Below, piece after piece: positions 8,301-13,552 of a stretch of 13,552 nt of DNA. How positions within the stretch are numbered: the stretch's first letter is position 1; each line of letters opens with the position of its first letter. The translations under genes were made by a program, and so were the position numbers. The stretch is from Gammaproteobacteria bacterium. Its GTDB lineage: Bacteria > Gemmatimonadota > Gemmatimonadetes > Longimicrobiales > Gaopeijiaceae. The notes beneath the pieces are model-generated. The model did no database searches and was not told where the DNA came from. It worked only from the letters and a program-made list of their open reading frames with translations. Where the stretch lies: positions 7,021 through 20,572 of the forward strand of contig JAHEKL010000018.1 of assembly GCA_024638345.1 (NCBI GenBank), read 5' to 3'.

Positions 8301-8694
8301 AGGCCAGAAATTGCATCTTTATCGACGACTTTCGAGGCTGGACACCCGGGCTGAGGTCGCGCTCCTACGGGAGGAGATTCGGGACCGGTTCGGTCCCATA
8401 CCCGACGAAGTGGAGCGGCTTCTGGACGTCCGTCTTCTACGCCTCCTCGGTAAGCGACTCGGGATCGAGAGGGTCTTCGTGAGAGGCCGGGAGGGCAGGA
8501 TCACCTTTCGTGCGACCGCCAATCCCAGGCTCACAGCCCTGGAAGATCCGTTCAAAGATCGACAGGTCGAAGTGAAGGTGAGGCGCATGGCACCCCTCTC
8601 TCTCTCTCTTCGGCAGGCGGGGACGGAGCCTCTCACGCGAACCCTCATCCGGGCGCTCGACGCCTTGGTGGTCGAAAGAGCGCGGGCGGCCTGA
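5377..8694 (+). CDS. mfd: Transcription-repair coupling factor Mfd
   Basis: Mfd is a DNA translocase that removes RNA polymerase stalled at lesions and recruits UvrA for nucleotide excision repair. The 1105-residue length is close to the E. coli protein's 1148. The N-terminal UvrB-like part includes YPQYETRLDSREDADPRIDA and 'GVRGGLVDIFSLG'. The RNA-polymerase-interacting (CarD/CdnL-like) domain begins near residue 433 with LSPGDYVVHMDHGIGQFQGL. The helicase motor has Walker A GDVGFGKT at 586-593, DEEQ at 687-690, TATPIPRTLQLSL after it, and motif VI QIRGRVGRS from 856. GAGNLLGADQSGFAHAVGMD precedes the C-terminal TRCF domain (DVSVPGSAFVPDSYVSDSGQ). No motor motif is missing, so the gene looks intact. 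The start at 5377 overlaps the previous stop by 4 bases. A (CT)7 run lies near the 3' end. Confidence 0.98.
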   Translation: MSRLHPVIEAIKHTPLASKLGKRLPRAGERLAIGGVVGGAGSALIANLHESHPTRILVVVSPDPDSASRVEADLESLLGLETPHFYPQYETRLDSREDADPRIDALRVEAVEALLGGHGRIFVTTPRALQERMAMPDRLTQLHVELTKGEEIGLSLLVEELDTMGYQRVPLVEEVGQFGVRGGLVDIFSLGLSDPIRIEFWGDEISSIRSFEVTDQRSVQELETVRLLPAAFRSGPGRGGTNESTLRSFLEVLPTETIMVGIGGTHWEEDFRKTWAHARLLRDESAQEAETSLDQHLLPPSEAAAILRTLPILRLTPEEGHEHSLDSRPPPTIDRKMSRLIAFLREQSVQGASTLILCDNEGQVERLDEILLESGEPIPGVSIGLGSVEGGFTIPSVPTLNVLTDHEIFRRRRRVRSKRRFSGAMALESLAQLSPGDYVVHMDHGIGQFQGLEQIEVGGEDLEVLAIAYAEGETLRVPVYRLDLVERWVGERDESEPPSVHRIGGRRWKTLRRRTEAAIEKMTRELLELYAERELAEGFAFSPDSKWQTEMEAGFLYEDTPDQRKVTREVKKDMESARPMDRLICGDVGFGKTEVAIRAAFKAVQDGKQVAVLAPTTILVQQHHRTFGERLADFPVRVASLSRFRTAREQEETLLALERGEIDIVVGTHRLFSGDVRFRDLGLLIVDEEQRFGVKHKEALKRLRASVDALTLTATPIPRTLQLSLAGVRSLSLIRSPPADRLAVSTQAIPWSDSLIAEILVQELDRGGQTFFLHNRVETIRSVCERLRRLVPEGRIEVAHGQMAANDLDEVMRGFIEGEVDVLVCSSIIENGLDVPNANTLVVDGADRFGLAQLYQIRGRVGRSNRRAYCYLVTPDSLTEDARRRIQLLERHTELGSGYQIALRDLEIRGAGNLLGADQSGFAHAVGMDTYLRLLEDAVRRVRGAAARKGEIEFGEPDVSVPGSAFVPDSYVSDSGQKLHLYRRLSRLDTRAEVALLREEIRDRFGPIPDEVERLLDVRLLRLLGKRLGIERVFVRGREGRITFRATANPRLTALEDPFKDRQVEVKVRRMAPLSLSLRQAGTEPLTRTLIRALDALVVERARAA
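8596..8609 (+). repeat. (CT)7 dinucleotide run inside mfd
   Basis: Seven CT units encode part of a Pro-Leu-Ser-Leu-Ser-Leu segment about 30 codons before the mfd stop. Loss or gain of one unit would shift the frame in the last part of the TRCF domain. It may be no more than codon choice for a Leu-Ser repeat. Confidence 0.8.
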
Positions 8695-8745
8695 TGCACG
8701 CGCCCGGGAAGGTGTCGGCGTTCTCACGATCCACAAGAGCAGAAC

Positions 8746-8750
8746 AGGAA
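8746..8750 (+). promoter_or_regulatory. Shine-Dalgarno site for the parvulin lipoprotein
   Basis: AGGAA lies 6 bases before the ATG at 8757. It decides for this start over the ATG at 8694, which overlaps the mfd stop but would add 21 residues before the signal peptide. Confidence 0.6.
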
Positions 8751-8756
8751 ACCTCC

Positions 8757-10211
8757 ATGCGTGGTCTCAGTAGGGTCTTCTTCGCAGGCGCACTCGTGCT
8801 CTCCCTCGTCGCGGGATGCGATCGTGGCCTCGGGCCCGACGTGGCCGCATCTGCAGCCGACTTCGAGCTGGAGATCGAGGAGGCCGCCCAGATCCTGGCA
8901 CCCGTTTCCGCGCTTCCGAACGATCCGGGAGTCGCGGAGACCACCCTGGACTTCTGGATCGACTACACGTTGCTGGCCTGGGCGGTCAACGCCGAAGGGG
9001 AACTCGAGCAGCTGGACATTTCTGCGATCACCGAGCAGGAGGTCTCTCGATCGCTCGTCCTTCGGCTCCGGGAGCAGGTGATCCAGTTGGACACGACCAT
9101 CACGGACGAAGATCTGCGCGCTTCGTTCGAACAGCAAAGGCCCGGTGAGGAGCTCCGGGCGAGTCACATCCTGCTTTCGATTCCACCGGACGCCACCCCC
9201 CAGCAGCAGGATTCGATCCGAGCACTCACCGCGGACATACGCGATCGCGCGCAGGCCGGAGAGGACTTCGGAAGCCTGGCCGAGCAGTACTCGCACGATC
9301 CCGGTTCCGCGATTCAGGGTGGCGACCTGGGCTTCTTTGGTCGAGGAATGATGGTGCCGCCTTTCGAGGAGGCCGCGTTCGCACTGCAGCCGGGCGAGGT
9401 GAGTGACGTCGTCGAGACCTCCTTCGGACTCCACGTGATCCGTATAGAGGAGCGGCGCGGCCCGACGTTCGAGGACATCGCGGAGGACTACCGGGTCCAG
9501 CTCCTGGCAGAACGGGAGATGGTCGCCGAGTCCACGTACCTGGCAAGTCTCGAAGAGCCAGCGAACGTACAGCTGGCGGAGGACGCGATCGGTCTCGTTC
9601 GGCAGATCACCGCCGACCCCGAGGAGCGCCTGTCCGGGAACGAGGCATCGCGGCCGCTGGCCACCTGGCAGGGCGGGGAGCTCCCGGCAGAGGAGTACCG
9701 GGAGTTCATTCTGGGACAGCCACGCGAGATTCGTCAGCAGGTGACGGTCGCGCAGGACCAGCAACTCCAGCAGATGGTACGTGATCTCGCTCGGGATCGG
9801 CTCCTGGTCGCGGAGGTCGAGCGAAGGGGTATCGAGGCCACCGCGGAGGAGGAGGAAGAAGTGGTGGCCGGTATCCTCGAGCAGTACGTGCTCATCGCGG
9901 ATTTCCTGGGTCTCGATTCGCTCCAGGTCGAGGAAGGATCGACGCTCCGCGACACCGTGGATCAGGAGGTCATGGGGCTCATGGGCCGGTTGGTTTCGAA
10001 TGAGCAGGATATCATCCCTCTCGGGGTGCTCGGACTCCCGCTGAGGGCGCGATACGAGCCGAGGCAGGCGGACGAGGCGGCCAGCCGAATCGTCGCTCGC
10101 GTGGAGGAGATTCGGGCCGCGAGCGGCGGGCAGCCGCCTGCGCCCGCCACACAGCCCGCGCCGGCCGCCCCACCTGCTCCATCCGGCGATTCCGCCGAGC
10201 CCGGTCCGTGA
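8757..10211 (+). CDS. PpiC-type peptidyl-prolyl isomerase lipoprotein
   Basis: The 484-residue product is a lipoprotein: signal sequence MRGLSRVFFAGALVLSLVAG ending in a lipobox with Cys21. The residue after Cys is Asp22. A parvulin (PpiC) domain spans about residues 132-234 with RASHILLSIPP, 'FGSLAEQYSHDPGS', 'GGDLGFFGRG' and 'FGLHVIRIEER'. Both histidines typical of parvulin active sites are present (His137 and His226), so it is probably an active prolyl isomerase assisting folding of exported proteins at the membrane face of the periplasm. The regions before and after look helical, as in SurA/PrsA-type chaperones, and the last 30 residues are a Pro/Ala-rich tail. It lies 62 bases after mfd and 68 before the SurA-like gene, a second parvulin with clear similarity. 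PrsA-like or SurA-like naming would both be possible. Confidence 0.93.
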   Translation: MRGLSRVFFAGALVLSLVAGCDRGLGPDVAASAADFELEIEEAAQILAPVSALPNDPGVAETTLDFWIDYTLLAWAVNAEGELEQLDISAITEQEVSRSLVLRLREQVIQLDTTITDEDLRASFEQQRPGEELRASHILLSIPPDATPQQQDSIRALTADIRDRAQAGEDFGSLAEQYSHDPGSAIQGGDLGFFGRGMMVPPFEEAAFALQPGEVSDVVETSFGLHVIRIEERRGPTFEDIAEDYRVQLLAEREMVAESTYLASLEEPANVQLAEDAIGLVRQITADPEERLSGNEASRPLATWQGGELPAEEYREFILGQPREIRQQVTVAQDQQLQQMVRDLARDRLLVAEVERRGIEATAEEEEEVVAGILEQYVLIADFLGLDSLQVEEGSTLRDTVDQEVMGLMGRLVSNEQDIIPLGVLGLPLRARYEPRQADEAASRIVARVEEIRAASGGQPPAPATQPAPAAPPAPSGDSAEPGP

Positions 10212-10269
10212 GCGGTGTGGGCCGGAACCCCCTGTCGCGTTCCTGTTTAGGAGTGCTCGTGACTCTCGT

Positions 10270-10274
10270 GGAGG
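10270..10274 (+). promoter_or_regulatory. Shine-Dalgarno site for surA
   Basis: GGAGG lies 5 bases before the ATG at 10280. It selects this start over the GTG at 10208 that overlaps the previous stop, and gives a normal signal peptide. Confidence 0.7.
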
Positions 10275-10279
10275 CCAGA

Positions 10280-11638
10280 ATGCCGGCACAGCCCCGTGGC
10301 GTTGCCCACACACTCCTCGCTTCCCTTCTCGTCCTGGCGGTACTGGCGACGCCTGCGGCGAGCGGGGCGCAGACCGCGGGTCTGCAGGACGCGGGTTCGA
10401 ATGAGGACGAGCTCGTCGATCGTGTCGTAGCCATCGTCGGAGACTCGGCGGTCTTCTATTCCCAGGTGCAAGAGCAGCTTCTTCGCCTGAGGGCGTCGGG
10501 AATGCCGCTGCCCGAAGATCCCGCCGAGGTTCAGGAGCTCGAGTCGGAGGTTCTCGACGAGATCGTGACGCAGACGCTGATTCTCAATGCCGCCGGTGCG
10601 GACACGCTGCTCACCGTGCCTGCCGCCCGCCTCGACCAGGAGGCGGAGCGCGCGTGGCAGGACGTGGTCGCGCGGTTCGGGACCGAAGCGGCAACGGCCC
10701 GCGCGCTGGAGGCTGAAGGCATGAGCATCGCACAGTACCGGGCAAACCAGCGTGAGGAGATCCGAAAGGGCCTCCTCATCGAGACCTTCGTCCAGGCACA
10801 GAGAAGAGAGAGCCGACTAGCCCCCATCGAGGAAGCCGAGATTCGGGAGTTCTTCGACCGGGAGCGGGACAACCTCGGGGAGCGCCCCGCAACGCTGACG
10901 TTCGATCAGGTCGTCCTCGCGCCACAGCCCTCGGATTCGGTCAAAGCGGCGTCACGTGAACGGGCGTACGAGATCTTGAACCAGATCGAGAACGACGAGG
11001 ACTTCGCCGACCTGGCCCGAAGGTTCTCGGACGACCCGGGATCGGCACAGAGAGGAGGGGAGCTGGGTTGGGTTCGTCGTGGTGTCATGGTGGAGGAATT
11101 CGAAGACGCGGCGTTCAGCCTCGGGAGAGGCGGCGTGAGTGACGTCGTCGATACTCAATTCGGAGCGCACATCATCCAGGTGGAGCGGATACGCGGAGCC
11201 GAGCGGATGGTACGTCATATCCTGGTAGCCGCCGAACCCACCCCGAGCGATGTCGAGGTGGCTCGAGAGCGGGCGACCGAGATCAGGGAAGCGGTAGCCT
11301 CGGGCGCTCCCCTCTCCGACTACTACGACGAGGCCCAGGATACCGGTCTCCCGCGGCCCATGACCCTTCCGATGGACCAGCTGGGGCAGCTGCCGAGCGG
11401 ACTCGCGCAGGCTTTGACCGCCGCTGAGGAGGGAGCCGTCTTGGGTCCCATCGAGGTCGCTCAGCAGCCGAACCGACCGACCTATGCCGTCGTCGAGGTC
11501 CTGGAGCTCCGAGAGGCCGGTCAGCTCACCTACGAGGACGTGCGCAACCAGATCCGAGGAATCCTGCAGGACGAGCGTTTCCAGGATCAGCTGATCGAGC
11601 GCCTCCGCGCTCAGACGTACGTCGACGTGCGCTGGTGA
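10280..11638 (+). CDS. surA: SurA-like periplasmic chaperone with two parvulin domains
   Basis: The 452-residue protein has a Sec signal peptide (hydrophobic core about residues 11-26, likely cleavage after Ala30) and no lipobox. The SurA N-terminal domain opens with ELVDRVVAIVGDSAVFYSQV. The first parvulin domain covers about residues 205-304 ('FADLARRFSDDPGS', GGELGWVRRGVM, 'FGAHIIQVER'), and a second, more divergent one covers about 309-410, starting RMVRHILVAAEP. The closing helix at 416-452 matches the SurA C-terminal strand/helix. SurA carries unfolded outer-membrane proteins across the periplasm to the BAM machinery. The first domain has Gln210 where the first active-site His is expected; the second keeps His313 but lacks the second His. 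Chaperoning may outweigh isomerase activity. The next gene, pdxA, overlaps the stop by 4 bases, the same adjacency as in E. coli. Confidence 0.9.
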   Translation: MPAQPRGVAHTLLASLLVLAVLATPAASGAQTAGLQDAGSNEDELVDRVVAIVGDSAVFYSQVQEQLLRLRASGMPLPEDPAEVQELESEVLDEIVTQTLILNAAGADTLLTVPAARLDQEAERAWQDVVARFGTEAATARALEAEGMSIAQYRANQREEIRKGLLIETFVQAQRRESRLAPIEEAEIREFFDRERDNLGERPATLTFDQVVLAPQPSDSVKAASRERAYEILNQIENDEDFADLARRFSDDPGSAQRGGELGWVRRGVMVEEFEDAAFSLGRGGVSDVVDTQFGAHIIQVERIRGAERMVRHILVAAEPTPSDVEVARERATEIREAVASGAPLSDYYDEAQDTGLPRPMTLPMDQLGQLPSGLAQALTAAEEGAVLGPIEVAQQPNRPTYAVVEVLELREAGQLTYEDVRNQIRGILQDERFQDQLIERLRAQTYVDVRW

Positions 11639-12594
11639 GCGCGCACGATACCCGCAGCGTCCGCATCGCAGTCACGGTCGGAGACCCGAGAGGAATCGGA
11701 CCGGAAATCCTCCCGGTAGCTCTGAAGGAGTTCTTGACGGACCAGCCGCAGGCCGAGATCACGGTCCTGGGAGACCGTGAAAGCCTGCAGGTGACCGCCG
11801 CCGAAGTCCGGGCTCACCCGGTCGGAGTGTACGAGGGATCGCTGGAGAGCGCCGGACTCGTCTCGCTACGCGCGATCGAGGAGAGTGTCCGAATGGCGCT
11901 CCTCGGACATGTCGACGCGATCGTGACCGGTCCGGTTCACAAGCCCGCTCTCCACTCCGCCGGGGCCACGCATCCAGGGCAGACCGAGCTTCTACAGGCG
12001 CTCACCGGAGCCCCCAGCGTGGGAATGCTCATGCACGCCGAGCGGACCGCGCTCGGAGGCCCGCTCCGTATCCTGCTGGCTACCACGCACATCCCGCATA
12101 AGGACGTGGCCTCGCACTTGACCAGGGCCAGGGTCCGTGAGCAGGTCGGTCTGCTCTGGCGCAGCCTGCGAGCACATTGGGGAATCCCCGCCCCTAGTAT
12201 CGCTCTGTGTGCGCTGAACCCGCACGCGTCGGACGGGGGCCTGTTCGGGGACGAGGAGGCGACCGTGCTGTCTCCGGCGGTGCGTGAGCTTCGTGAATCC
12301 GGGATCGACGTGACGGATCCGATGCCTGCCGACACCGTCTTCTTGCGGATGATCGAAGGAGACGCAGACGCCGTGGTCGCGCCGTATCACGACGTCGGGA
12401 TGGCTGTGTTCAAGACACTTTCGTTCGGAAGCGGCGTGAACGTGACCCTCGGCCTTCCCTTCCCTCGAACGTCCCCGGATCATGGCACGGCGTTCGACCG
12501 AGTGGGCACCGGGACCGCCGATCACGGGTCCTTCACCGAGGCTCTCCGGCTTGCGTCCAGGCTGGCGCTTCGTCGCGGCGCGGCTGCGCTTTGA
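11635..12594 (+). CDS. pdxA: 4-hydroxythreonine-4-phosphate dehydrogenase
   Basis: PdxA oxidises 4-phosphooxy-L-threonine with NAD in the DXP-dependent route to pyridoxal 5'-phosphate; it is a cytoplasmic homodimer. The 319-residue product (E. coli: 329) has GDPRGIGPE at 16-24, TGPVHKPAL and a C-terminal NVTLGLPFPRTSPDHGTAFD. The three metal-binding histidines are His152 (ATTH), His197 (NPHA) and His252 (YHD); their spacings of 45 and 55 match E. coli His166, 211 and 266 exactly. The usual GHTE motif reads GQTE at 115-118, and YHDQG reads YHDVG. The start is a GTG at 11635 overlapping the surA stop (GTGA), with no Shine-Dalgarno site, so translation is probably coupled. A related 4-phosphoerythronate or phosphothreonate dehydrogenase (PdxA2 type) is a possible alternative, but the surA neighbour favours PdxA. 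Confidence 0.93.
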   Translation: MSAHDTRSVRIAVTVGDPRGIGPEILPVALKEFLTDQPQAEITVLGDRESLQVTAAEVRAHPVGVYEGSLESAGLVSLRAIEESVRMALLGHVDAIVTGPVHKPALHSAGATHPGQTELLQALTGAPSVGMLMHAERTALGGPLRILLATTHIPHKDVASHLTRARVREQVGLLWRSLRAHWGIPAPSIALCALNPHASDGGLFGDEEATVLSPAVRELRESGIDVTDPMPADTVFLRMIEGDADAVVAPYHDVGMAVFKTLSFGSGVNVTLGLPFPRTSPDHGTAFDRVGTGTADHGSFTEALRLASRLALRRGAAAL

Positions 12595-12620
12595 CACGTG
12601 ACTCCCGCGGAAAATATCTT
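12591..12620 (+). promoter_or_regulatory. Putative sigma-70-type promoter for ftsEX
   Basis: TTGACA at 12591-12596 is a perfect -35 hexamer and overlaps the pdxA stop codon. TATCTT at 12615-12620 follows after 18 bases, matching the -10 consensus at 4 of 6 positions, in an AT-rich patch (AAAATATCTTT) that stands out in this GC-rich DNA. Transcription would start near 12627, leaving about 48 bases before the ftsE GTG. Assignment is by pattern only. Confidence 0.5.
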
Positions 12621-12674
12621 TCGCCGCACCTCGTACGAACCACCTCGGAATCGCTCACCGGCGCCGGTTTCAGC

Positions 12675-13358
12675 GTGATCACACTGACGAGAGTCTCCAA
12701 GGACTACCCGCCACGGGGACTTGCGCTGGAGGAGGTGTCCCTCCACATCGGGAAGGGAGAGATGGCCTTCCTGACCGGCCACTCCGGGTCTGGCAAATCC
12801 ACGACGTTGAGGCTGATCCACATGGCGGAGAAGCCGTCGGCCGGTGAAGTGCGGGTGAGTGGATTCTCCTCCCAGTTGGTGTCTGGCCGCGACATCTGGA
12901 AGCTCCGCCGCCGGGTCGGATGCGTGTTCCAGGATTTCCAACTTCTCCCAGGTCGTACGGCCATGGAGAACGTCGCCTTCGCTCTTGAAGTCACCGGCAA
13001 CCGGAGGGGTGAGATCCTTCCCAAGGCGAGCCGACTACTCGCCAAGGTCGGTCTCTCCGCAAAATCCGGCGCGCTCGTGCACGAGCTCTCGGGTGGTGAG
13101 CAGCAGCGAGTCGCCGTGGCTCGGGCGCTCGCGAACGAGCCGCTCGTCCTGCTGGCCGACGAGCCGACCGGAAACCTGGACGAACGGGCCTCGAGGGGCA
13201 TCATGGAGCTCTTCAAAGAGCTCAACGCCCAGGGCATGACTGTCCTCATGGCTACGCACGACCTCGACATGATCCGGAAGTATCCCAGAGTCCGTGTGCT
13301 CGAGCTGAACGAAGGTCGACTGGCCTACGATTCCGCAGCGGTGGCCGAACCGAACTGA
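12675..13358 (+). CDS. ftsE: Cell division ATP-binding protein FtsE
   Basis: FtsE is the ATPase of the FtsEX complex, which acts at the division site and, through FtsX, activates septal peptidoglycan hydrolases. The 227-residue product (E. coli: 222) carries all ABC motifs: Walker A GHSGSGKST at 35-43, Q-loop Gln86 in VFQDFQLLPGRT, signature LSGGEQQ at 138-144, Walker B VLLADEP at 158-164 with Glu163, and the switch His195 in ATHD. 'FQDFQLL' is typical of FtsE. I chose the GTG at 12675 because it gives the usual opening, MITLTRVSKDY. The frame is open back to a TTG at 12591, but that would add 28 residues absent from the family and would place the likely promoter inside the gene. The ftsX ATG overlaps the stop by one base. 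Neither start has a good Shine-Dalgarno site. Confidence 0.94.
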   Translation: MITLTRVSKDYPPRGLALEEVSLHIGKGEMAFLTGHSGSGKSTTLRLIHMAEKPSAGEVRVSGFSSQLVSGRDIWKLRRRVGCVFQDFQLLPGRTAMENVAFALEVTGNRRGEILPKASRLLAKVGLSAKSGALVHELSGGEQQRVAVARALANEPLVLLADEPTGNLDERASRGIMELFKELNAQGMTVLMATHDLDMIRKYPRVRVLELNEGRLAYDSAAVAEPN

Positions 13359-13552
13359 TGCAAGCGCTACGCGAAGCCTTCGCCGCGATTCGACGCGCCC
13401 CCTTCCTCAGCGCCCTGTCGGCGGCGATGGTCGCCCTCGCCCTGTTCGTTGTGGGGCTCTTCGGGCTCGTCACCTACAACATGCACCAGGCGCTCACGCG
13501 GGTTGAAGAGCGCGTCGAGGTGGTCGCTTATATCCGCGAAGGCGCCCGCGAC
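13358..13552 (+). CDS. ftsX: Cell division protein FtsX, N-terminal part (cut by window edge)
   Basis: From the ATG at 13358, which shares its A with the ftsE stop, 65 codons stay open to the right edge. The translation starts MQALREAFAAIRRAPFLSAL, then has one membrane helix (about residues 18-40, SALSAAMVALALFVVGLFGL) and continues 'ALTRVEERVEVVAYIREGA'. This is the standard FtsX beginning: an amphipathic cytoplasmic start, the first transmembrane segment, and the first strand of the periplasmic loop with the VEVxxYI pattern. FtsX is the permease-like partner of FtsE that relays ATP hydrolysis to peptidoglycan hydrolases or their activators. The rest of the gene, including three more helices, would lie outside the window. 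Confidence 0.93.
   Translation, partial: MQALREAFAAIRRAPFLSALSAAMVALALFVVGLFGLVTYNMHQALTRVEERVEVVAYIREGARD

Noticed and set aside
8694..8756. ATG start of the parvulin lipoprotein overlapping the mfd stop
   Set aside because: It would bury the signal sequence 21 residues in. The ATG at 8757 has AGGAA at good spacing and puts Cys21 in a normal lipobox position.
10208..10279. GTG start of surA overlapping the previous stop
   Set aside because: It would add 24 residues before a normal signal peptide, while the ATG at 10280 has GGAGG five bases upstream.
8724..10313. 529-codon open frame on the reverse strand across the parvulin lipoprotein
   Set aside because: It is antisense to a well-supported gene with signal peptide, lipobox and parvulin motifs. 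The reverse translation shows only low-complexity Arg/Leu/Gly sequence.

Overview
The window is GC-rich bacterial chromosome with tightly packed genes and no mobile element, CRISPR array, tRNA or rRNA that I can see. The gene content (a SurA-PdxA pair, a Shine-Dalgarno-led diderm-type envelope gene set, a DUF6588-like outer-membrane barrel, a DUF4384-type secreted protein with a Cys-Tyr-Gln-Cys-His site) suggests a diderm bacterium. Gemmatimonadota is my best guess, from recalled family resemblance only. No rRNA or other phylogenetic marker was available to test it.

Layout. Bases 3-86 hold the probable tail of an unidentified upstream gene. It is followed by a forward gene for a secreted, probably outer-membrane beta-barrel protein (125-1129). 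This converges, 13 bases apart, on a reverse-strand gene for an exported DUF4384-like protein (1143-2222). A 290-base divergent spacer (2223-2512) separates that gene from a long forward run that continues to the right edge: a DUF58 protein (2513-3442), a BatA-domain membrane protein (3446-5380), the transcription-repair coupling factor Mfd (5377-8694), a PpiC-type parvulin lipoprotein (8757-10211), a SurA-like periplasmic chaperone (10280-11638), PdxA (11635-12594), FtsE (12675-13358) and the first 65 codons of FtsX (from 13358).

How the genes fit together. Three junctions in the run are 4-base stop/start overlaps or close to it (batA/mfd, surA/pdxA) or a 1-base overlap (ftsE/ftsX), and DUF58/batA are 3 bases apart, so most of the run is probably co-transcribed and partly translationally coupled. 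The theme is mixed. DUF58 and BatA form the usual pair of a MoxR/vWA chaperone-like system, but no MoxR ATPase is present here. Mfd is DNA repair. The lipoprotein parvulin and SurA handle folding of exported and outer-membrane proteins. PdxA makes a pyridoxal phosphate precursor. FtsEX controls septal peptidoglycan hydrolysis. surA-pdxA adjacency is also known from E. coli. A consensus-like promoter (TTGACA, 18-base spacer, TATCTT) sits in the pdxA-ftsE gap and probably gives ftsEX its own transcription.

Nothing here amounts to a clearly new system. The points worth a second look are the CxxCH plus Cys site in the DUF4384-like protein, the metal-site erosion in the BatA protein, the His-to-Gln change in PdxA's otherwise conserved GHTE motif, the split of parvulin active-site histidines between the two SurA domains, and the promoter in front of ftsE.
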